Shown one piece after another: positions 49,043 to 60,938 of a stretch of 64,000 nt of DNA. Numbering within the stretch: position 1 is the first letter of the stretch; each line of letters opens with the position of its first letter. The stretch is from Tetragonia tetragonoides (lineage: Eukaryota > Streptophyta > Magnoliopsida > Caryophyllales > Aizoaceae). The DNA lies in assembly GCA_038025085.1 (NCBI GenBank), contig CM076149.1:29673001-29737000 (forward strand), given 5' to 3'. The translations under genes and the position numbers were made by a program. Under the pieces are notes generated by a model, which saw only the letters and a program-made list of their open reading frames with translations, searched no databases and was not told where the DNA came from.

Positions 49043-49233
49043 AAAATGAATCAACAAATTCCATTCAACTCATTCAAAAAAGGATAATCTTTATTCAAAC
49101 TGAACGAATAAGCTTTAAAACTTCCTAAGGAAATAATGCAACTATGAGGGTTTAAGCTAAACAAATTCCTATAATTATTTCTTTTGAAAACTAGAGTTGC
49201 TTTCCTAGAAAACTACTTTAATCCTTCTTCATT

Positions 49234-50565
49234 TTAAAAGGCAATCGTTGAAGAGCTCTTCTTTGAAGGACCCTGGCTTGAGGACGACCTGTGATCGTTT
49301 CCTTGAGCTGGGGGCTTGCCTCTCTTCAGTACATGATAATCTCCCATTTGAGACATTTCCTTCCTTTTCTTGCCTCCTGTTTGTGAGTCATACCTAGGCT
49401 TTAGTTGGTCCCACTCCTCATGACGAAGGGCTCGTCTCGCTTCTCCATCATTGCAAGAAAGCCAGTTTAGGTAGATCTCAGAGACCTGAGTTGAGGCAAT
49501 CATCCGAGGTACAGTCCAGCGATGCCGGCTACGCTAATACTTACCCCACTCTGCAGCAAATTCAGCGGTTAAGGCTACGACATTTGGTCTCGTAGTCTCC
49601 TGACGGGGGATCACCTGCTTCAAACCATATTGCGTCATGACCCTAGAGGGAAAGAAGAAAGTGGTCCTGTATAGACCCAGTATGGTAGTATGAAGGATCA
49701 AGTCATCACCAGCCACTAAAGAAGTCAAACTCCACCAGGGCACATGCCAGTGGATGATAGGTCCCGCTTTGAAAAAGGCATCCCATTCAGCAAGGGACTT
49801 TTCAGAGTATAGCCTTTTCCTCACCAGAAAGCTAGCAGCAGTATAGGTTTTCTTTGACCAAGTCCGAGGAACATGGATAATCAGATTATCCGGGGACTCT
49901 ATCAACCACAGATGCTCGCATAACCAGATTTGAAGCAGCAGGGGGCTGCCCGAAAAAGCTTGGTTAGGAGATGTTTTCAACCTGTCGAGCCCAATAATGG
50001 TTTCTCATATGACCAGATGTAAAGGAGAATGACCTTCAACCATTTGATTAACCACTCGCAGCAACGAGGCTCTACCTATGTTGGAAGATTCTGCATTAAC
50101 AAACAACAGGTGGTTTAACAGGCACAGTACAAAAGCCTGTCGACGGCATCGTCTGAATATTGCACCTTTTTCAGAAGAAATAGCAAATTTTTCGCAAAGT
50201 TGAACCAAGTCCACATCAGCACCGAGCACCATGTTTTTGGCTTCTGCAGATGACAAGCCCAAAGATTTCCTATATTGATCCCTAAAACCATCTCTTACAT
50301 AAGGTACAACTGGGGGAAGAACATCAGGAATATTAGTGATCGCAGCAAATTTCTCAACCAAAGGGCATAATTCAAAATTACCAAACCGGAAAACATGCAG
50401 GTCAGGATCCCAATAATTCAAAGTAGACCGAAGAAGGGGCCACAATATTTTGGTTGGTTTTAAGTTTAGCAAGGTAGAAACATGAAACGGGGCTAGTTCA
50501 AGTTTATCTTCTACGGTCAGATTTTTGCACCAGGCATTGAACAGATCTTCAAAGGATTTCACCAT
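49234..50565 (-). pseudogene. Antisense plant-mobile-domain (PMD) ORF of element C, intronless
   Basis: On the strand opposite to gag-pol, an ATG at 50565 opens MVKSFEDLFNAWCKN. The conserved HVFRFGNFELCPLVEKFAAI stretch identifies a plant mobile domain, found in plant MAIN-like proteins and in some gypsy elements. The frame runs to a stop at 50005-50007, resumes at 49980 (SGSPLLLQIWLCEHLW) to another stop near 49534, and ends in a basic region at 49503-49234. At the LLLQ-IWL junction there is no intron, unlike in the element B copy. Its upstream DNA is replaced by the element B LTR, which starts 3 bp before the ATG. Confidence 0.8.
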
Positions 50566-50567
50566 GG

Positions 50568-52048
50568 TGTAGACACCCTAATCGGTTCTCATCCCCTGAC
50601 ACCGCAACGCCCGATGATGATGGTAATGGATTAACATGGACGTAAGTAGAAAAGGGCATTGCTCGGAAATCTAGACCAAGTTCCTTGAAACTTGTCTTTG
50701 GATAGCCCTTGTTATAAGGATTCCAACGCCTTTGACCTTGCCTCAATCAGGTTCCCGGATCAAGAGATATCGCGTCTCGAAGATTTGGGTCAAAACCGCT
50801 CAATCACGGCCCCCTGGGTTAGCCCAAGGGCAATTTCGTAATTTACAGAGCACAAAAGTCTAAAACTCTAGTCACGCACGCGCCGTCAGGCCCAGCGGCC
50901 TTCGTAGGCTTCTCGGCGGCCAGCGGCTGGCCCCAGCAGCGGCCGCCGGCCCTGGCTGCCCTCCGTGTGGCCGCCGAACCAGTTTTTTGGGTGGGCCGAG
51001 TTTTTGGCGCCGGGCTTCTTGCCCTAGGTCCCTAAATCCGTCCCCTAACTCTATAAATACTCCTTCTCATCCTCTTTTGCAGAGGGTCAGTCAGTTCACA
51101 ATTTTGAGAGCATTGAGAGCACATATTTCCGCAAATCAAAGAGAATTCAGAAATCTGAAGATTCAAGCAAGCAATACACCTTGCCTAGCACCCAAGATCG
51201 AAGAGCAATCCTAATTCTACTAGTCCCGTTCGAATAGAACGTCCAGGTTAACCATCCTGAGGGCCTAACTCTTTATTAAATCTCTTGTTTTATTGTTTAT
51301 TAATTATGTTTTATTTAGCTTTTGATTATGGCTGAATAAACTTGCATGTTTTTGGGTTTTGTACATAATTATGCATGGTTAGTTAATATAAAGTTAGCAT
51401 CTTTTTATTAGTTTATGCAAGTTTGCATCTTTTTGTAGTTTTTGCATGCATATAGTAGCCTTCTAGGTTTATTTTAGCATAAAGTTATCATCTTTACATT
51501 ATTAATATTCGTTTGAAGTTACTAACGGTTTTATTGATGTGCATATGCAATGCTTGGCGCGTTTAGCAAAGTTGGTAGGTTGGAGCGTTAATTTAATGCT
51601 TTATGTCTCGTTTATGCTTGTTAATAGTATGTATGTAAATTGGATATAAATTGTGCAAAACGATAACATAGGTAATTTGGTTGTTCTTAACCCGCCTAGT
51701 TAATTTAGGACCTTGGACGACCGGATTTGCATGGAACCATATTTATTAACATGGATAAACTTAGTAGAGGCCGTTTATACGGGCGATATAGATGAGATTC
51801 GTTTTGTTTATTTCGTACCTACATCCCCGAACTCAATCCTTAGTCCCCATGGGCATGAGTCAATTCCCAATAGGAATTGGGGTGCACTTTTGATGGTTTC
51901 CAATTGTTTTCCTTAAAACTTGGTGGCGGCTTCTTATTTGCAAATTGTTCTCTATAATTGATTTGAATCGCATGCAATACACTATTTAAGAACCATTAAT
52001 TCCAACTAAATACCTCGATTAAGCGCCGGAAAGGCGAGGATTCTTACA
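50568..52048 (+). repeat. 5' LTR of element B
   Basis: It starts TGTAGACACC, ends GATTCTTACA, and is 1481 bp. A GC-rich CAGCGGCC block lies at 50880-50990 and a TATA box at 51052-51058. The 3' half matches the minus-strand LTR at 23260-25076. The five bases before it are CATGG; the partner duplication could not be checked because the other end is missing. Confidence 0.88.
51052..51058 (+). promoter_or_regulatory. TATA box of the element B LTR
   Basis: TATAAAT within CTCTATAAATACTCC lies about 65 bp downstream of the GC-rich block. A transcription start near 51080-51090 is inferred. Confidence 0.7.
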
Positions 52049-52049
52049 G

Positions 52050-52067
52050 TGGCGACTTCACTGGGGA
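52050..52067 (+). other. Primer-binding site of element B
   Basis: TGGCGACTTCACTGGGGA begins one base after the LTR end and is identical to the two other sites in this window. Confidence 0.8.
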
Positions 52068-53063
52068 CTTAATAAGAGGATGTAATTCGAACACTTATCC
52101 ATATCAATAATTTATTTTAGCTATTTGGTTTAATTACCGTATGTGTTTATTTTCTTTGCTTTTGCATCCATATCATTCATATTGCATGCGTTATCATCGC
52201 AAGATGTCGAAAGACATCATCACTCCATAAACAGGATTTACCCTTTAGAATATTGTCTATGACTTAGGCCAGTGACCCACTCGGTCCGAATTACCTTTGC
52301 ACATAGTCGTATTCCACTCCGTGACATTTACATGTTTCCATTCAAAATGTGTAAAACGATACGTCTAGTCTTACTATGCACCCCATAGATGACAAAACGC
52401 ATCCGATCATGGGTTACCTTATCCAACCATAGATTGTGTCAACTATTGCATTATGTCCCATAGTCCATATCAAGGTGCTAATTGTTTTACTTGCCATATT
52501 ATTATTAATTGTTTCCTTGCTATGTGATTAGTTTCCATAGAATATTAGGACTAGATCCCCCCTTAGGATTCTTTTATTGAGTACTGGTTAGGGAAGGTTT
52601 CCCTTTTGTTTCCTTGTACGTTTTGTCAAGTTTACAAATAGAGTCTAGGATCTTATCTTTTTAGGAAGTAGAATCCCTGTATGACTCCGATGATGCTAGT
52701 GACCGTGTTAGGAAGACGTTCCTTTCCATAAGAATTAGATTGCATGCAAATAATATATTCCCGTCAATGATCTTTCACCAAATAAAAAAAGAGTCCAATT
52801 TTATTCCATATGCAAGTCAACAATATATCTTATTCTTAAATTAGGGAATTTCATCCCATATGCAAGTCAAGAGTATTTGTTATTCTAATAAAGTCGAAAG
52901 ATCATTGACTAGAATATGCTATTTACATAAAATCGCGTCTTTCCTAAAAGACCACCATGTTAAGGATTAGTGCTAGATTCTTTTCCCACATTTGTTTTAA
53001 AATAAAACCTTTTATTTTCTGGAGGTTCCCATTTATTTTCTATTTTCTTAAACGGGCCTTTTT
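52068..53063 (+). other. Element B leader, non-coding
   Basis: No coding signal. The first 650 bp match the minus-strand relative at 22640-23240. The phrase CATATGCAAGTCAA occurs twice (52808 and 52858). Confidence 0.65.
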
Positions 53064-54723
53064 ATGTCCAGAATTGGTAGAAGTAAAGATCCCGGTCCTA
53101 GGAAGTGGGAGAGAGACGAGTCCAGCAAGAGGTTAGTCTGCAAGTTGTTGTTCGAATCTTCACCACAAGCACAGTTCGTGGGCCCCACTTGGCTCGATTA
53201 CCTTCATACACCGCCATTGTCACCTCAAGCCTCACCACCCTATTCACCTAAGTCCACTATGTCTGGAGACGCTGAGAGAACCGCTAACCAAAAGATGGAT
53301 GACCTTTTAGCCCAAATGGTCGCCATGAATGCTAGATTTACTGATATGGAAGCCCGTTGCCAAGTTGGATCCCCCTACTAGGGATGATGATGAGCCCAAG
53401 CCCGATGAGGAAAAGGCCGAACCCTCCACTAAAGAGGTCCAAGAGCTTTAAGCCAAGCTAAACAGGCTTGAATCCGTCCTAGGCAAGAGTCGTGTCTTCA
53501 ATGACATGATCATCAATTCAGAAGGCTATGCTCCCCACATCAAGGGAAAGTTGCCCACTAAGTTTTCCATGCCTGAAGTTCCCACTTTCAAAGGAACCGA
53601 CGATCCACAAGATCACATTAGAGCTTTTACTACCGCATTGGGCCTTAGAGGTATTGAACAAGAACAATATGTTCACCTCTTTCCCCAAACCTTGGATCCT
53701 GCTGTCAGGGCCTGGTTCTTCAAATTGCCCACCCAAAAGCTGGAAAAATGGGAAGATCTATCCACATTGTTCCTCCAGAGATATGCTGACAATGTCTTGC
53801 CACCCATGACATTGAGAGAGTTGGACATCACCAAGCAAGGTGATAAAGAGGGGTTCACCAATTTCGTGAGAAGATGGAGAACTAAGGTAGCTGAAATGAT
53901 CGATTGCCCATCTGAAAGGGACCAAATCCGAATGCTAGTCCAGAATTTGGCATCTGAATACCGCGAACACATGAAGTTTCAACCCATAACTACTTATGCC
54001 CAATTAACTGAAGTAGGCATGGTCATTGAAGATGATCAACTCTAAAGAGGGAAGAACAAGGTCACTGACAATAACAACACAAGTGGATACAAGGATAAGA
54101 AGTACACCAATACCAACCATGCCTCCACAAGTAGAGGAAATAAAGTGAACGCCATAGCTGATAGGCGTCCAAGGAGGTACACTCCTCTCGGAATGACTTA
54201 TGTCAAGGCTCTAGACAAGTTGATCAAAGGAGGCTATCTACACCCGATTGGGCCTACTCCCAATCCACCTGTAGAGAAGAGATTACCATATTGGAACGAA
54301 TCTGCATTCTGCACATACCATAGGGGGCGCGGGCACGACACCGAAAAGTGTTACACTCTCAAAGATAAAATCCAAGATTTGTTTGATAATGGCACAATAC
54401 CATTGCCTAAAGATGCGCCACCACCCAGCAACAACAACAATCCCCTCGGGAATTCTTTTTCCATTGACACAGAAGAAGGGTTTGATCCATCTTATCTGAT
54501 CACACCTATTGGACAGGCCATACCACCATACCCAAGCCCGAAGCCAACGGTGGATGTTTGCGGCCTTTGGGATAACGATGAGGAAGATAATGGATCATAT
54601 ACTGTTCCAGAAGACGTATTGACCCCTCAAGTCCATGACATAACTAATGGAAAAGCCTGGTATGATATCTCCGATGATGAGAGAGAAGAGGATGATAAGG
54701 CCCTAAACCATCTCACTAGATAA
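53064..54723 (+). pseudogene. Element B gag, broken
   Basis: Gag forms the particle and binds element RNA. The N-terminal part opens MSRIGRSKDPGPRKWERDE at 53064. A frameshift near 53360 and a TAA at 53448-53450 precede the capsid-like core (53506-54045: DPQDHIRAFTTAL, PAVRAWFFKLP, FLQRYADN, GFTNFVRRWRTK). A TAA at 54043-54045 ends that frame. The C-terminal part at 54145-54723 has the knuckle-like CTYHRGRGHDTEKC followed by LKDKIQDLFDNGTIPLPKD, and stops at 54721-54723. Overall order fits Tat-type gag. With three stops and a frameshift it is not translatable as one protein. Confidence 0.88.
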
Positions 54724-54753
54724 AGACGCCAGTTCAGGCCCGAAAACATCTAT

Positions 54754-55510
54754 ATGGATCCATCCCAAATCCCACCCGTAGAGCCTGTGGCCATCCCCAA
54801 TAGGGATTCGGCCCAAAGAGAAATGGCAAAAGAGGACGATGGGACGAACATCCTCAAGCAACTACAAAGAACAAAAGCTGACATATCCATCTGGCAACTG
54901 TTGACCACTTCTATCACTCATAGAAGGGCCGTGCTAGAGGTCTTAAATGCAACTACCATTTCTCCAAATGCTACCCCTGAAGACTTAGTCAACCTCCTGG
55001 TCCAAGGAAAGTCATCTACGCCCATCACTTTTTCTGACAAAGACCTTCCACCTGTGGGTATCCACCACAACAAAGCCCTCTATTTTACTATAATTTGTCA
55101 ACAAAGGCAAGTCCCTATGACTTTAGTCGATAATGGCTCTGCTGTAAATGTATGCCCCTTGAGAACTGCTGAACACCTCAAAATAGACTGCAACAACCTC
55201 GCACATTCCGCATAAGGGCTAAGGTCTTACGATAATTCCAAGAGGAATGTATTGGGTACCTTCTCCATGAACATCAATATTGGGTCCATCGAGAAAATGG
55301 TCCCAGTTTCATGTAATTGACATTCCAACCACCTTCAACCTACTCTTGGGAAGGCCTTGGTTACACAAGCTAAATGTCGTAGCCTCAACCCTGCATCAAA
55401 AGGTAAAGCTATCCTTGGCAGGATCCACCTTAGAAGTCTGCGCGGATACTATGGTAACCCAGATTGAGAAAGCTCCAGTCCTAAGGATAGAGCATAATGA
55501 GCAAGATTAG
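54754..55510 (+). pseudogene. Element B aspartic protease region
   Basis: Retroviral-type protease would cut the polyprotein. The frame at 54754-55215 ends in a DNGSAVNVCPL motif (near 55130-55160), the active-site form usual in plant Tat elements. A stop at 55213-55215 separates it from the C-terminal flap and LLLGRPWLH part (near 55340-55365). A TAG at 55508-55510 follows. Confidence 0.8.
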
Positions 55511-56502
55511 GAGTTATGGGGCTTTGAGAAGATAGCCTTCATAGAAACGATAGAGCCCACACTTAACGTGAATGGTTTATTCAGAAAGCAATGCCACTTC
55601 CCAGGCACCACTTTGGGCCCACATCCCAAGGTAGCCCAAACTTGCTGGAACACTAAGATCAAAAATGATCTATTTGGGCTAGGCTACAAGCCCACAAGGC
55701 AAGAAGTTAGGGCCTACATATCTAAAGTGATGGCTAAGAAAAGAGCTCGCGCGACTAACAAACCTGTTCCACACAGCATGGATCCTTATCCCCTTACCCT
55801 CAATGGGCAATTTCTTCAGGAAGGCGACCCATATCCTTACTATGGATTCCCTGAACCATACACGATTAACGGGATCCTAATACTAGGCTTTGAGGCATTT
55901 CAAGACACACCCATACCTCCTAATGAGGACCAATCCGCTAAAGATTGGGCTAATGACATGGCACCCAACGACTTTGGGCTCTTATTTGGCGAAGAGCGTC
56001 GTCAATACAACGAGACAACCACCAAACTTCCCCTTACTGTGCTTTTTAATGAAGGTTTTGACTCGTCCAAGCTGATCGCCCCAATCGGGTCCGACCGCAC
56101 CACCTGGAAGCACGAGACGAAATGGACTCTAGTCAAGGGAGCCAAGTACAAGTTCACGATCCGCAACGGTCCTACAGGAGGGCCTATTTCTGATTCTGAG
56201 TTTGATTCTAAGTCCGAGTCTGATTCCGAGTCTGTTATCCTAGAAGTGTTGGGTAGTCCACCCCAGTCTATTCCTCTACTGCTAAGGTCCTTAGTGATTA
56301 CCTCATTGATGTATTGTCCGCTTCTATTAATATTATGAACGTTGATTTTGCTTACTCGGATTGCCTCACCGCTAATAACTTTGAAGATATAACGGAATTG
56401 CCAAAAGAAGTTATTAAGGCATTAATCGAACATAAGCAAAAGACTTAAATAGTCGAAGAAACAGAGACAATAAACATTGCAACTAATGATGAGCCTAGCC
56501 AC
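55511..56502 (+). pseudogene. Element B protease-RT linker region
   Basis: A 256-codon frame at 55568-56338 carries GLGYKPTRQEVRAYI, PYPYYGFPEPY and a Ser/Asp/Glu-rich tail. Such long linkers are usual between protease and RT in Tat elements, but no enzyme is recognised. A frame change follows near 56338 and a stop lies near 56447. Confidence 0.65.
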
Positions 56503-57846
56503 GTGCAAATAGGCTTGTCTTTAACTTCTAATGAATGCGAACAATTCATAACACTCCTAAAGAATTATTCGGATGTTTTCGCCTGGTCCTACAAGGACAT
56601 GCCTGGCATAGACCGCAAAATTGCTCAGCATACCATTTCGCTAAACCCCGACTACAAACCAGTCAAACAAAAGTTAAGAAGAATGAAGCTAGAGTGGGCT
56701 CTTAAAATCAAAGAAGTGGTCCAGAAACAACTAGAGGCAGGCTTCATAAGAGTGGCCAATTACCCCGATTGGGTAGCCAACATCATCCCAGTCCCAAAAA
56801 AGGACGGACGAGTTCGAATGTGTGTAGATTTTAGGGACTTGAACAAAGCAAGTCCGAAAGACGACTTTCCATTACCTCACATAGATCTCTTAGTAGATAA
56901 CACCGCCGGACACGCTCTTCTATCATTTATGGACGGGTACGCATGATATAACCAGGTCCTAATGGCCAAAGAGGACAAAGAGAAAACCACTTTCATCACA
57001 CAATGGGGCACTTATTGATATACAGTAATGCCATTTGGGCTTAAAAATGCAGGGGCCACATACCAAAGAACCGCTACAACCTTACTCCACGATATGATGC
57101 ATAAGGAGGCTGAAGTGTATGTAGACGATATGATCATAAAGTTCAAAGACAGGGAAAGGCATGTACCATCACTTCAAAATTTCTTTGACAGGCTTAGGAA
57201 GTACAATATGAGGCTTAATCCCAAGAAGTGCGCATTTGAAGTTACATCCGGCAAACTTCTAGGATTTGTCATAAGCACCAGAGGAATAGAAATTGATCCA
57301 TCCAAGATCAAAGCCATAATAGACATGCCACCTCCGAAGACAGAGAAAGAAATAAAAGGCTTTTTAGGGAGAATCCAATACATTAGCAGGTTCATTTCCA
57401 AATTAACTATCACATGCGAGCCCATATTCAAGAAACTCAAAAAAGAGGTAAAGACAGAATGGGACGAGCAATGCCAAAAGGCCTTTGACAAAATTAAAGC
57501 CTATCTATCCGAGCCACCCGTTCTAGTACTGCCCATTCCAGGCATGCCTCTAATCCTCTACCTTACGGTCACAGAAACGTCAATGGGGGCCATGTTAGCC
57601 CAAGAAGTGGATAAAGAAGAGAAAGCTATATACTATGTGAGCAAGAAATTTCTGGAATATGAAACCCGCTATTCATCCCTAGAAAAGACATGCTTAGCTT
57701 TGGTAGCAACTACTAAAAAGCCACGGCATTACATGCTCCAGCACACGATCCACATAAGATCGAGAGAAAATCCTTTGAAATACATATTCGAAAAGCCCAT
57801 ACTAAACGGCAGGATAGCAAGGTGGACAGTCCTCCTCTCAGAATTC
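56503..57846 (+). pseudogene. Element B reverse transcriptase and first RNase H
   Basis: The RT copies element RNA. Motifs in order are SYKDMPGID, IPVPKKDGRVRMCVDFRDLN, MPFGLKNAGATYQR, the active site YVDDMI (near 57120) and LGFVISTRGIEIDP. A classical RNase H follows (LPIPGMPLILYLTVTETSMG, YETRYSSLEK). Two TGA stops, at 56944-56946 and 57016-57018, interrupt the palm region. The frame is then cut at 57846 by a solo LTR. Sequence between lesions is well conserved. Confidence 0.92.
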
Positions 57847-58657
57847 TGATGCGGGAGCAAGTGTGCAAAGTAAACAGAACAACCAAGGAACTAGCAAGAG
57901 AACATCCATTCTTGTTTACATCGAGTTTCTTTGGTGGTTATGCATTAAATTGACTCCTACAAAGATAATTACATGGAGTTTACACACAAGATCGGGATTA
58001 AAGCTCTTATTATATGATCTCATTCGTTATAAGGATTCCCGTAATTTTGACAGCTTCTACACTGGTTCGTATTTTGATCATAACTCACTCATACGACATG
58101 GGATCGGGTGATTCAAAGTTCTGTAGAAAGCTAGAAAAGAGATCTAAAACTCCTATCTTTTGAGTTTTCCCATATTCGAAACGTAACAGGGTTTAAAAGG
58201 CGATTTAATTTACAGTGGAAAGCTGTTCCCACGGGTTTGTGCCTTGGGCGCTAGGTAATCAGTTGTTCAGTTCTATTTCGTTTAGTATTCCCTTTATTAG
58301 TTAGAATATGTTTAGGAGAGTAATAATCTGATTGTTATTAGTATTAGAAGTCCATTAGGTATTAGGAAAGATGTTAATTGTAGTCAGTTTTGTAGTTAGT
58401 TTCCAATTTGGACTAGGATTAGGATTCCGAATAGCTTTAGATTTCTTTGTCTATAAATAGGGGAGAGCTTTGCTATTGTAAACTCGTGCTTTGATGATTA
58501 ATTATTGAATACGTGAGTATTTACCCCTCAAACTGAGTGATTCAGGTTGAAACCCTTACGAGTGATTCGTGAGTTGTTCTTGAGTGATTCTTGAACAAGA
58601 TCCCTTTGTGTGATACTATCAAAGGTTAATTTCCGTTTTGTTACTTATTTCACATCA
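57847..58657 (+). mobile_element. Solo LTR, copy 2, TSD AATTC
   Basis: It begins TGATGCG, ends CACATCA, and is 811 bp with a perfect 5-bp duplication, AATTC (57842-57846 and 58658-58662). TATAAATA lies at 58452-58459. It is the same family and orientation as 9466-10294, and the two are closely similar throughout. It splits element B pol between the two RNase H domains. Confidence 0.96.
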
Positions 58658-59340
58658 AATTCGACCTCAAATTTGAGCATCAAAAGGCCATAAAAGGGCA
58701 TGCTATCTCGGAATACTTAGCCGACCAAGCCATAAACGAGCCGGATCACAAGGAAGAACATCACTTTCCGGACGAAGGGGTTATGACCTTAGATAGTGAA
58801 ACTTGGCAACTATACTTCGATGGAGCATCCAGCCAAAAGGGTTTCGGGGTAGGAGTACTAATAGTGTCTCCCGAAGGTGCGCACACACCTGTTTCAGTCA
58901 AACTAGACCATGAGGTTACAAATAATGGCGCCGAGTATGAGGCTTGCATAATAGGGCTGCAATCCGCCATAAGCCTTGGCATCAAAACACTCCGAGTCTA
59001 CGGGGACTCGTCACTCTTTATTAACCAAATTTCCAAAGTGTGGAAGGTTAAAAGTGAATCCCTGACACTCTACCAGGAATACTTAGATAAGATCATAGTG
59101 TATTTCAATCAAATACACTTTACATACCTTCCACGAGAAGATAATCAGTTTGCGGATGCCTTGGCTAAATTAGCAAGCATGATCAATATACCTGAAACCA
59201 TCCGGATGATGCCCATCTGTGTACAAAGGAGATCTGAGCCTTCATATTGTGACACTTTGGAAGTATTCTACGACGAAGAAGACGAATGGTATACTGACAT
59301 AAGGAATCTGCTTGTTTACCAGCTCTACCCCCTGATTCTA
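58658..59340 (+). pseudogene. Element B second (archaeal-type) RNase H
   Basis: Beyond the solo LTR the frame continues (HAISEYLADQA) and then shows a second RNase H: WQLYFDGASSQKGFGVGV (first Asp), NNGAEYEACIIGL (Glu), LRVYGDSSLFINQ (Asp) and REDNQFADALAKLAS (last Asp). A second RNase H of this type is a known mark of the Tat lineage. Catalytic residues are all present; the downstream frame is lost near 59340. Confidence 0.88.
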
Positions 59341-60530
59341 GCCCTAGAGCCCAGAAAGCACTCAGAAGGCTCGCGACCCAATTCTTGGAAGTACAGGGTC
59401 AAATATACAAGAAAAGCCCAAATGGAGTCAACCTCCGCTGCCTAGGTACCGAAACGGCCCATAAAGTCTTAAGAGATGTACATGCAGGGGTATGTGGATC
59501 GCACATGAACGGTATGATGCTATCCAGGAAAATAATAAGGCTTGGGTATTATTGGATCATAATGGAAAAGGACTGTTGTGAATTTGTCAAAAGATGCGTA
59601 CAATGCCAGACCCATGCAAATCTACAACATTTACCACCAAGCCCATTATATACCTTCACCTCGCCTAGGCCTTTCTTGGCCTGGGGAATCGACATCATCG
59701 GTAAAATAAACCCAACAGGAAAAGGAGGCCACAAATATATCCTAGTCGCAATCGACTACTTTACTAAATGGGTCGAAGCGCAATCATACGCAAAGCTCAA
59801 AGCAAAGCATGTGGTTAAGTTCATTAAGAATAACATAATAGCCAGGTATGGGGTTCCCCAAGAAATCATCAGTGATAATGGATCACACTTCATGAAAGAA
59901 GTGATTGAGCTGTTGGACCAATTTAAAATCCAGCATCGAAAGTCGTCTCCCTACAGGTCGCAAACAAATGGCGCAGTAGAGGCAACTAACAAGAACATCA
60001 AGAAAATCATTGAAAGAATGTCAGAAAACTATCATGACTGGCCAGACAAGTTGCCATTCGCACTCTGGGGTTACAGAACATCAGTTCGCGCATCAACGGG
60101 AGCAACACCATACTCCCTGGTTTACGGAATGGAAGCCGTATTACCAATCGAACTAGAGATCCCATCTATAAGGATCGTTTTAGAAAGTCAAATCCCCGAG
60201 GTGGATTTGGTCCAAGCCCGCTATGACCAATTAGTCCTGCTAGATGAGAAAAGGTTGCAAGCCTTACACAACGTAAGGGTCTATCAAAAGAGACTAACTA
60301 GGCACTTTAACCAAAAGCTCAAAATGAGGGACCTTAAAGTTGGAGACTTAGTACTTAAGGAGGTAAGGGCCAATGTAACTGACCCAAGAGGTAAATTTCG
60401 ACCCAACTGGTCAGGCCCGTTTATTATCACAAAAATCTTAACGGGTGGTGCTGCAAGATTGGCAGATTTAGACGGGATCGAATTTAGTCAATGGATAAAC
60501 ATGGATCAATTAAAGAGGTTCTATGCTTAG
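59341..60530 (+). pseudogene. Element B integrase, open over 381 codons
   Basis: The open frame at 59385-60530 contains HAGVCGSHMNG ... CVQCQ (zinc-binding H2C2), the catalytic core with Asp in VAIDYFTKWVE, Asp in IISDNGSHF and Glu in GAVEATNKN, and a C-terminal DPRGKFRPNWSGPF. It ends QLKRFYA at a TAG. It is intact from the zinc finger onward, but joined to the preceding RNase H only through a frameshift near 59340. It is the best preserved domain of the element. Confidence 0.92.
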
Positions 60531-60938
60531 GCAAGACACCCAATATAGTACTTTCGAGAGGCCCATACAAGGCTAACTAATCCCGAGAAAAAAAAAGGGA
60601 TTTAATGTTAAAAAACAAACGGATAAGAACTACGAGCGGCCTGATTCCCCTAAAAGGATGCATAGGACAACCCAATTACAATTGGGCCCGACCCCTTCAT
60701 CAAATTCGCATTCAAAAGTTATTAAAAATTGTGCACATAATAAACACAAGGTTGCAATGTTAAAATAAGCATGTCTTCATAAATAATAATAAAGTCCATT
60801 ACAAGACTTGGCAATTCCTAAATAATAAATACAAATCAACTAAATTTAAAAAAGGGGCACATCACCCTTATTGAGTTTAAAGCAAATAAAAGGCAATCCT
60901 AAGCTAAGACATGCTCCAAAAGAGTATTTCCTAGTAGA
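60531..60938 (+). other. Post-pol region of element B with conserved block and hairpin
   Basis: At 60627-60694 lies GAACTACGAGCGGCCTGATT, GGATGCATAGG, a stem CCCAAT/ATTGGG (60671-60676 with 60681-60686) and GCCCGACC. This parallels 48981-49042 of element C. The rest is AT-rich with no gene, up to the stop of the antisense ORF. Confidence 0.6.

Larger units (their letters stand above)
28088..50567 (+). mobile_element. Element C: decayed Tat-like gypsy element split by a CACTA element
   Basis: The order is LTR 28088-29388, primer-binding site, leader, gag remnants to 31142, the CACTA insertion 31143-46492, more gag-like sequence to about 47173, integrase 47573-48878 and an antisense PMD ORF 50565-49234. 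Protease, reverse transcriptase and RNase H are not found. The matching 3' LTR is absent: at 50568 the LTR of a different family (element B) begins. Continuity across the CACTA element is supported by the TAT duplication. Assigning 47573-50567 to the same element is inference from order and strand. Confidence 0.7.

Noticed and set aside
50568..52048. This LTR as the 3' LTR of element C
   Set aside because: It differs from the element C 5' LTR (28088-29388) over most of its length and is followed directly by a primer-binding site and the element B leader, so it is the 5' LTR of element B.
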